From CAVZLD01 sp964522605 (lineage in GTDB: Bacteria > Planctomycetota > Planctomycetia > Pirellulales > Pirellulaceae): 6,782 nucleotides of DNA. The position numbers were made by a program, and so were the translations under genes. The notes under the pieces are model-generated. The model made no database searches, was not told the DNA's origin, and saw only the letters and a list, made by a program, of their open reading frames with translations. The stretch lies in assembly GCA_964522605.1 (NCBI GenBank), contig CAZFWV010000367.1, positions 1-6,782 on the forward strand, in the 5' to 3' direction. This document shows positions 1-4,488 of the stretch, one piece after another. How positions within the stretch are numbered: the stretch's first letter is position 1; the number at the start of each line of letters is the position of its first letter.

Positions 1-13
1 TGCCTGAGGGAGT

Positions 14-99
14 AGGCTGGAGGCTGGAGACTGGAGGCTGCAGGGAAAGTAGAAAGTAGAAAGTAGAGAATAGAGAATAGAGAATAGAGAATAGAGTAG
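14..99. repeat. Heptamer tandem-repeat tract, left arm (purine-rich on + strand)
   Basis: This is a run of degenerate 7-bp units read on the plus strand. AGGCTGG-type units occupy 14-41 (AGGCTGG, AGGCTGG, AGACTGG, AGGCTGC). A 6-bp slip follows near 42-47. Then come AGTAGAA, AGTAGAA and AGTAGAG (48-68) and four exact copies of AATAGAG (69-96). The strand is almost all purine plus T. A 7-bp period cannot keep one reading frame, and no ORF here looks real, so the tract is judged non-coding. It is the mirror partner of the tract at 135-224. The organisation resembles the heptanucleotide short tandem repeats (STRR) known from cyanobacteria; relatedness to those is not claimed. Confidence 0.9.
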
Positions 100-134
100 C
101 ATACTGGGCTTGAAACAATCGCCCGCGAGCTGGA

Positions 135-224
135 ATACTCTATTCTCTACTCTCCCTGCTCCCGCCTCCAGCCTCCCGCCTCCAGTCTCCAGTCTCCAGC
201 CTCCCGCCTCCCGCCTCCCCCCTC
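135..224. repeat. Heptamer tandem-repeat tract, right arm (pyrimidine-rich on + strand)
   Basis: Twelve consecutive 7-bp units, each ending in CTC, sit in unbroken register from 141 to 224: TATTCTC, TACTCTC, CCTGCTC, CCGCCTC, CAGCCTC, CCGCCTC, CAGTCTC, CAGTCTC, CAGCCTC, CCGCCTC, CCGCCTC, CCCCCTC. A partial unit precedes them at 135-140. Read on the minus strand these are GAGAATA, GAGACTG, GAGGCTG and GAGGCGG, the same units as in the left arm. The AT-containing units lie nearest the centre and the GC-rich ones outermost, so the two arms form a long imperfect inverted repeat. The last unit overlaps the stop codon (223-225) of the membrane-protein gene that ends here. Confidence 0.9.
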
Positions 225-945
225 ACACCCAAGTCCAAATCAGCGTTGCGATCGCAATCCATAGGGCGTTCCACCAGGTTGTGCGGCGACCGGCGCGATG
301 TTCCCAGATGAGTGTTGCCGCGACAGCGAGTAGCACGGCGATGCGGCTGATGCGCTTCCATACGTGTAGGACTTGCGGTGGGGTCCAATCGGGCCAGGGC
401 CAGTGATCGAGGTAGGAGAGCAGCAGGACGATCAAGGGGATCGCATAGATGGCGACCAACAACATGAAGAACCGCTTCCAGGGCGTGGAAAGGCGTCGGC
501 TGAGTGTCGGGATCAGCAGCACGCTGCAGATGCCGGCTGCCATGACAACTTCGGGACGTAAGGGACTTGTGCGCGGCAACCAGCGAACAACAAAATCGAG
601 CGCCAACACGATCCCCATGCAGAACAGGATCCACTCACCAGGTTGCACGACGGTTGGGGTGGACTGCAGCCATCGGGCGAGAATGTTCAGCACCATCGCC
701 CAGCAGAGGCCTGCCCAAGCGGAGATCGTAATCCACAGCAGCCATTGACTGATTCCCTGAGGCGTGCGTCCCATCAGGAATTGACGTGCCAGGCCGAAAT
801 ACACGGTGCAGCAGGTCAGCCACAGCAGCAACAAGAGGAGCGATGATTGTGGCGAGCCAATCGCACGGGGAGGAACCGATGTTTGGGGCGACGGTTGCTC
901 TTTGATTTTGCAAACGTCCTTTCGACCGTCCGAGCTAATTCTCAC
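223..945 (-). CDS. Polytopic membrane protein of unknown function (about 7 TM)
   Basis: The 240-residue product is very hydrophobic and Trp/Leu-rich, and I do not recognise its family. About seven membrane segments can be picked out, near residues 35-55, 68-90, 104-121, 131-147, 158-178, 199-214 and 224-240. They follow a polar N-terminal stretch of about 33 residues that has Lys/Arg and several Pro. Short arginine-rich loops (RRLSTPWKR, HRAGRR) separate some helices. No catalytic or transporter motif is evident. The start is a GTG that overlaps the stop of the upstream gene as GTGA, which supports both the start and translational coupling. The protein ends directly after its last helix (..IWTWV), at the edge of the heptamer-repeat tract, so the original C-terminus may have been altered by repeat growth. 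It is real with good confidence, judging from the hydrophobic periodicity and the operon position. Confidence 0.75.
   Translation of the reverse strand: MRISSDGRKDVCKIKEQPSPQTSVPPRAIGSPQSSLLLLLLWLTCCTVYFGLARQFLMGRTPQGISQWLLWITISAWAGLCWAMVLNILARWLQSTPTVVQPGEWILFCMGIVLALDFVVRWLPRTSPLRPEVVMAAGICSVLLIPTLSRRLSTPWKRFFMLLVAIYAIPLIVLLLSYLDHWPWPDWTPPQVLHVWKRISRIAVLLAVAATLIWEHRAGRRTTWWNALWIAIATLIWTWV
942..945 (-). promoter_or_regulatory. GTGA stop/start overlap (translational coupling)
   Basis: On the minus strand the TGA stop of the 162-residue gene shares two bases with the GTG start of the membrane-protein gene, giving GTGA. Such 4-bp overlaps usually mean that a terminating ribosome re-initiates on the next gene. 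The two genes are therefore very likely one transcript with linked expression. Confidence 0.8.
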
Positions 946-1430
946 ACGTGAGCGGCGTACTGCTCCGCGTATTCGAGCACCCAGACGTCGATCAAGTTCA
1001 AAAACGTCTCGGCATCAACCTCGTGAATCATCTCGAAATGCCGACGATCGAAAACCTCTTTGTTGCGGATGGTTCCCTTCGCCACCAATTCGACCACATG
1101 GCTGGGTGAATAGGGCCGGATGGTCATCTCGAGTCGGCTGAAGAAATTTGTCCGACGTCCTTCTCGTCGACCCCCCAGATCGTCGCGGCTGCAGGCTCCC
1201 CCCCAGCCTCGCTCGCCGTACATCGTCTCGTATTGAAACCCCGGAAAATGGTTGGGCAACTGCCGCATACACTGCTCAATCCGCTCCGAGAACTGAAGCC
1301 GGTAGCGCGTGTGCAGCTGACGCAACTCCTCCTCGCTCATCGCCTTCGCCCGTTCGGCCTGCAGCCGCTCGGCATTCCGGCGATGCCCCCGCTCGACGGC
1401 TTTCGACAGTCGCTGTTCGAAGCTATTCAT
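942..1430 (-). CDS. Conserved hypothetical protein with N-terminal coiled coil (planctomycete-type)
   Basis: This is a 162-residue soluble protein with no signal peptide or membrane segment. Residues about 5-55 are strongly charged and helical (Glu/Arg/Lys/Gln-rich, with a SEEEL motif near 32-36), consistent with a coiled coil. The globular part follows. It contains HFPGFQYETMYGERGWGGAC (61-80) and SRDD (81-84). Next come a basic Gly/Arg loop (86-93), the segment TNFFSRLEMTIRP (94-106) and AKGTIRNKEVF (117-127). A C-terminal acidic helix ends in WVLEYAEQYAA. From memory, this pattern matches an uncharacterised family seen in many planctomycete genomes, but I can name no function. It starts at ATG 1430 with no clear Shine-Dalgarno motif. 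It is the first gene of a two-gene unit with the downstream membrane protein. Confidence 0.8.
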   Translation of the reverse strand: MNSFEQRLSKAVERGHRRNAERLQAERAKAMSEEELRQLHTRYRLQFSERIEQCMRQLPNHFPGFQYETMYGERGWGGACSRDDLGGRREGRRTNFFSRLEMTIRPYSPSHVVELVAKGTIRNKEVFDRRHFEMIHEVDAETFLNLIDVWVLEYAEQYAAHV

Positions 1431-1480
1431 GCTATTTTCGAGGTAACGAGGAAGGTTAACGTCTGTTGACGATCGAGGGT

Positions 1481-1555
1481 CCCCAGACGCAGGGTGGGCA
1501 GGTCATCCCATCCGAACATGTTGGCAGCTTGGCACTTATGGAAAAGTGTCTGGGG
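1481..1555. repeat. Spaced inverted repeat CCCCAGAC / GTCTGGGG
   Basis: CCCCAGAC at 1481-1488 is the exact reverse complement of GTCTGGGG at 1548-1555, with 59 bp between them. A small hairpin, CACTT-6 nt-AAGTG (1533-1548), sits against the right arm. Motifs of the AAAAGTGTCTGGG type are reminiscent of REP elements mobilised by REP-associated tyrosine transposases, but no such transposase is in the window. It could be a degraded REP-like unit or a chance pairing. Confidence 0.4.
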
Positions 1556-1609
1556 TAAAGGTCAATCTACGGCAAGCCGTCGCAACGTGTCAAAGGGTCT
1601 TCAAGATCG

Positions 1610-1639
1610 TTGACATTCGACTTTCGCAGTAGTTACTCT
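1610..1639 (+). promoter_or_regulatory. Possible sigma70-type promoter for the HEAT-like gene
   Basis: A perfect TTGACA (1610-1615) is followed after 18 bp by TACTCT (1634-1639), which keeps only the first T, the second A and the last T of TATAAT. It lies about 130 bp upstream of the proposed GTG start at 1767, in the right orientation. The -10 is weak, so this is only a candidate. Confidence 0.25.
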
Positions 1640-1755
1640 GAGATTATAGGCCGTTTTCGTGCATTTCTATTGATCCGGCAGAATCTATGAAGGCCGGCAG
1701 GCCCCGCTCGATCTTCCGCCACTTGTCGGTGGGGGGCGTGGGAGCTGCAGCTTGT

Positions 1756-1759
1756 GGAG
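1756..1759 (+). promoter_or_regulatory. Ribosome binding site deciding the GTG 1767 start
   Basis: GGAG lies 7 nt upstream of GTG 1767, good Shine-Dalgarno spacing. It falls inside the longer reading frame that would begin at TTG 1752. This favours the shorter protein, which begins directly with the basic n-region of the signal peptide. Confidence 0.5.
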
Positions 1760-1766
1760 TGGCATT

Positions 1767-3007
1767 GTGCGTCGAACAATCAGGTTCGCAGGACGTGGTT
1801 TTTTCTGGGCGATCATCGCTTTGCTGCTGGGACGAGTGAACCCAGGTTGGGCTGCAGAGGCCGCAGGGGCGTGGCCGTACCGATCTGCGGGTACGGCGAT
1901 CACCGATCCGCGTGAAGTTCGCCGTTTGCGACAGGGTGTCAACGAGATTCTGCGGTCGTCCGGCGCGCCTTCGACCGCTCAGCAAGATGCACTGAACGAG
2001 TACTATGGCAAGGTCATTTTTGCCGGGATGACACGCCCCGAGGCGCTGGATGAACCCAATCGGTTCCCGGATTGGCGGCTCGAGATCGTGCGCGACCTGA
2101 GTGGCTTGGCCTTGAATCGCGCGGCCCACGATTTCCTGCGCGACCGTGTCTTCTATTTCTGCCGACAATTAGCTGCGGGCGAATTCCATCCGGCGTGCCG
2201 CTACAACGCATTGTTGATCCTCGGAGAGCTGAACGAGAGCGAAATGCGGCGTGAGGGGTTGCAGACCATTCCCGCGGTGCCTTACGCGCCGGCGCGGCAG
2301 GTTCTGCTGCAATTTCTGACCAACGACCAGCCGGATGCACTGCAAGTTGCCGCGCTGATCGGATTGGAGCAGCATGCCCGACTGTTGGCGGCCGCCGGAC
2401 AACTTGACGCGGCCATGGTTCGGCCGTTGGTTGACATACTTCGTACGCAACAGCCCGCAATTGGCTCGTCGCTGGATGCCCTGCACTACAAGCAGCGGTT
2501 GTGCATCGAAACGTTAGGACAGATTGGGCAGAGCGGTGCGGCTCCCGTGCTGGAGCCCTTTGTCACGAATGAAAACTTGCCGCTGTCGTTGCGATGTGCG
2601 ACGGCGAAAGCACTGGGTCAGCTCGACTTTCGTGCTCCTGGCGACGCCAACGCCGCGAACTTGCTGAAAGGACTGGGCCAGGTTGCCGTCTCAGCATGTC
2701 GGGAAGAAATGCAACGGATGCAACAGGAAATCCCTCAAGACGAAGAGGGCTCCAGAACAGGGCGTGCGTTTGAATCGACGACCGCTGCGGAAACCGAAGA
2801 GGATCCCGTCGTGCGGCTGTCGCGGAGTAATCTCAAGTACAACCTGCTCTGTGTCCGCCAGGGTCTTCTGAGCGTCGAGCGGATTGCGACGGCCGAGGAG
2901 CAAAAGACAGCGACGGCGATGAGGGCCGAGGTGGAATCGATTCTGTCGGGCCTCGATCAACGCTCGGAGGCGATGACCGCTCAGGACTTCATTCAGGCAA
3001 TCGGTCC
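1767..3007 (+). CDS. Exported HEAT-like helical-repeat protein, 3' end lost in gap
   Basis: About 413 residues are visible before the sequence runs into the N gap. The proposed GTG start is preceded by GGAG (1756-1759) with a 7-nt spacer. It yields a textbook signal peptide: a basic n-region (RRTIRFAGR), a hydrophobic core (FFWAIIALLLG) and a c-region NPGWAA, with cleavage near residue 30. An in-frame TTG at 1752 would add five residues. After export the protein should lie in the periplasm or be membrane-associated. Residues about 125-290 consist of helix pairs of the HEAT/armadillo kind, for example RYNALLILGELNE, ALQVAALIGLEQHARLL and SLRCATAKALGQLD. A charged, Glu-rich, probably disordered linker covers about 305-345, and further helices follow. 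HEAT-like repeats normally serve as protein-binding scaffolds; no enzyme motif is seen. The partner and function are unknown, and no co-directional neighbour is visible. Confidence 0.8.
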
Positions 3008-3107
3008 NNNNNNNNNNNNNNNNNNNNNNNNNNNNNNNNNNNNNNNNNNNNNNNNNNNNNNNNNNNNNNNNNNNNNNNNNNNNNNNNNNNNNNNNNNNNN
3101 NNNNNNN
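3008..3107. other. Assembly gap (100 Ns)
   Basis: Exactly 100 consecutive N characters, the conventional placeholder for a scaffold gap of unknown length. The 3' ends of two convergent genes fall in it: the HEAT-like gene from the left and the DUF6580 gene from the right. Whether further genes lie in the gap cannot be judged. Confidence 0.98.
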
Positions 3108-3628
3108 TAGCCGCCAAACAGGATGCCGGCGAACGCGAGATCACCCGCGGCGGTATAGCGGAAGAACGGAATGGCATTCACGTAGCACTGCCATAAACCC
3201 ATTCCGGTGCGCGGATACCAGGGTGTCACATACCAAGTCGCCAGGTTCGTCGCGAGGAAAAATAGAAGAGAGCAGGCCAGGCTGCAGGTGACGAGACCCG
3301 CCAGGGATTTGGCGACCGCTCCAGGATTTCCTTCGAGCCGGAGCGAGCGACGTAATGGAGTTCGCAAAAGGACAGGCATCGTCAACAGGCCGTAGACCGT
3401 CAGCATCAACAACGGCTGGTAACCGCCAATCAGAAGATCGCTCACCGACATGACGGTCAAGGGAACAAGGGCCGCCAGCCAGGCATTGCGGAAGTAGTAT
3501 CCGGCGAATAGCGCGACCGCCGCGACGGGAGCAAAATTGGGGATGTCGCGCATCGTAACGCGGACTCCTACTGTCGCGACGACCAGAACCAGCGCCACCA
3601 TCCACTGCTCGAACGTTGCTCGCTTCAC
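3108..3628 (-). CDS. DUF6580 family putative transport membrane protein (ECF S-component-like), 3' end lost in gap
   Basis: 173 residues are visible and nearly complete, since such proteins are usually about 180-200 residues. The GTG start at 3628 is chosen because AGGAG (3639-3643) lies 10 nt upstream and the first helix follows at once. Extending the frame to 3817 would read backwards into the upstream gene. Hydrophobic segments lie near residues 8-24, 33-47, 49-66, 71-88 and 107-128, and a sixth begins at about 163. Family-like motifs are RDIPNFAPVAAVALFAGYYF (27-46), PLTVMSVSDLLIGGY (56-70), a YGLL segment near 79-82, and YPRTGMGLWQCYVNAIPFFR (138-157). DUF6580 is described as a putative transport family. 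The size, the roughly six helices and the SDL-type motif recall S components of ECF vitamin transporters. It is the second gene after the DUF4430 gene, 49 bp downstream, and no ECF ATPase or T component is visible. The substrate is unknown. The frame is still open at the last known base, where the codon reads TA-N. Confidence 0.82.
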
Positions 3629-3638
3629 TTTCGTGCCA

Positions 3639-3643
3639 CTCCT
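3639..3643 (-). promoter_or_regulatory. Ribosome binding site of the DUF6580 gene
   Basis: On the minus strand AGGAG is placed 10 nt before GTG 3628. It lies in the 49-bp spacer after the DUF4430 stop codon. It decides the start against a longer in-frame opening that would overlap the upstream gene. Confidence 0.65.
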
Positions 3644-3677
3644 GTTGGGGTCGGGAAACTGCCGTATGAACAAGATT

Positions 3678-4091
3678 CTACCGGTAGGTTTCGAACTTCC
3701 ACAAGACCGTGTCCCCCGCCTCGAGTGGGCAGATCCCGCAACTGCGGGTCCCCGGTTTTTTGTTGACTCGGTAGATCCAATTCTGGCCACTGCCGCCTTG
3801 GTTGGCCAAATCGTCAATCTGGGTTACCAGGGCGGTGGCCGCTCGACCACGATATTCCAGCTGAATCCCGTGTTTGTGATCGCGAGCCAGCAGCAGCGCG
3901 TCGAGCACGGTCATCTCCTCTTTCCAGGGCAATTGCGTGAAATGCTTCTGCGCTCCATCGCCGTAGTCCACAATCAGGCGGACTGAATCGGGCGGAGAAT
4001 CCTCGAGCGATTCGGCAGCTCCGGCCACCCATGGAACGATCAGCACGAAGCACCAGGCAATCCCAGTCGCAATCAAAACTCGTCGAATCAT
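3678..4091 (-). CDS. Exported DUF4430 (transcobalamin C-terminal-like) protein
   Basis: This is a 137-residue protein starting at ATG 4091. Residues 1-26 form a signal peptide: basic MIRR, hydrophobic core VLIATGIAWCFVLIVPWV, and an AGAA cleavage region. The mature part, about 110 residues, fits a single DUF4430 domain. It begins with a beta strand SVRLIVDYGDG (36-46). TVLDALLLA (61-69) and an EYRGRA turn follow. The hallmark GQNWIYRVNKKPG (102-114) comes next, and the domain ends with LEAGDTVLWKFE (123-134). A CGIC pair (C118, C121) could form a disulfide or bind a ligand or metal. In animals this fold forms the C-terminal domain that clamps cobalamin in transcobalamin and intrinsic factor. 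Bacterial members are often exported and sit near vitamin-type transporters. Here it is followed 49 bp downstream by a transporter-like membrane protein, which suggests substrate capture or hand-over in the periplasm. The ligand is not proven. Confidence 0.85.
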   Translation of the reverse strand: MIRRVLIATGIAWCFVLIVPWVAGAAESLEDSPPDSVRLIVDYGDGAQKHFTQLPWKEEMTVLDALLLARDHKHGIQLEYRGRAATALVTQIDDLANQGGSGQNWIYRVNKKPGTRSCGICPLEAGDTVLWKFETYR

Positions 4092-4488
4092 CGCGTTTCC
4101 CTTCTGCTGCGGGAGCCGGTTTCTGCCGCCCTATCGCTTGCGGGTCTCGAAGTTGCAGTTTCTAAGCTTGCGACTGGGGAGCTGTTCTCGGATGATGGTT
4201 GGTTTCAAGTCGCGAATCAAGGAGTCGAGAGCACATTTCAAGGCCGGAAGGGAAAATCGGGAGGACGAGGCGAATTTTTCGAAGTCGGACTGTTTCGGCC
4301 GGGGTTTCCGCGCCCACTCCGAACGCGGAATAGTGCAACTTCAAAAGGCGCCTGCCGGGTCGGGAGCCGTCGTCCTTTGGGCTCGGCACCAGCTTCGCCC
4401 TTCCGAATCACGGTTTTGAACGCTCTCTAGCAGTGGTTTCCGAGGAAGGGCGGGCGAACGAGTCTGCTCCGTTGTGACCGGGCGAGCG
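4092..4488. other. Divergent intergenic region between the DUF4430 gene and fadJ
   Basis: 397 bp with no convincing gene. It must hold the promoters of the minus-strand DUF4430/DUF6580 pair and of the plus-strand fatty-acid oxidation gene. I looked on the DUF4430 side for the conserved B12-box of a cobalamin riboswitch and did not see it. The one clear structure is the inverted repeat at 4306-4330. No strong sigma70 pair was found. Confidence 0.6.
4306..4330. promoter_or_regulatory. Perfect 7-bp inverted repeat, possible operator or hairpin
   Basis: TTCCGCG (4306-4312) and CGCGGAA (4324-4330) are exact reverse complements around an 11-nt spacer, about 160 bp upstream of the proposed fadJ start. 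The dyad could be a regulator-binding site or an RNA hairpin; no T-tract follows, so it is not a classical terminator. It could also arise by chance in a 400-bp GC-rich stretch. Confidence 0.3.

Larger units (their letters stand above)
1431..1766. other. Divergent intergenic region
   Basis: About 335 bp separate the minus-strand 162-residue gene from the plus-strand HEAT-like gene, so promoters for both should lie here. It contains a spaced inverted repeat (1481-1488 with 1548-1555) and a candidate -35 element at 1610. A 50-codon ORF starting at ATG 1687 overlaps the HEAT-like gene start in another frame and is not supported as a gene. No RNA gene or riboswitch fold was recognised. Confidence 0.6.

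Noticed and set aside
110..406. Plus-strand ORF rich in Pro and Ser across the heptamer tract
   Set aside because: Its composition comes from translating the CTC-rich heptamers, and it then runs antisense to the membrane-protein gene. A 7-bp period is not a coding period.
1687..1839. 50-codon ORF from ATG 1687, overlapping the start of the HEAT-like gene in another frame, with a mildly hydrophobic N-terminus
   Set aside because: It ends within the signal-peptide coding part of the main gene. The main frame already has a strong signal peptide and an RBS, so a leader peptide or frameshift is not needed to explain the region.
3629..3817. Longer N-terminus for the DUF6580 protein, from ATG 3817
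   Set aside because: It would overlap the DUF4430 gene by about 140 bp and add a polar segment before the first helix. AGGAG precedes GTG 3628 at proper spacing.
4092..4300. Possible cobalamin riboswitch upstream of the DUF4430 gene
   Set aside because: I searched the minus strand by eye for the B12-box and the conserved GGTGCGAATCC-like core and found neither.
4149..4342. 9-bp inverted pair GAAGTTGCA (4149-4157) and TGCAACTTC (4334-4342)
   Set aside because: A 9-bp match within a 400-bp region is close to chance expectation. There is no flanking duplication or other mobile-element sign.
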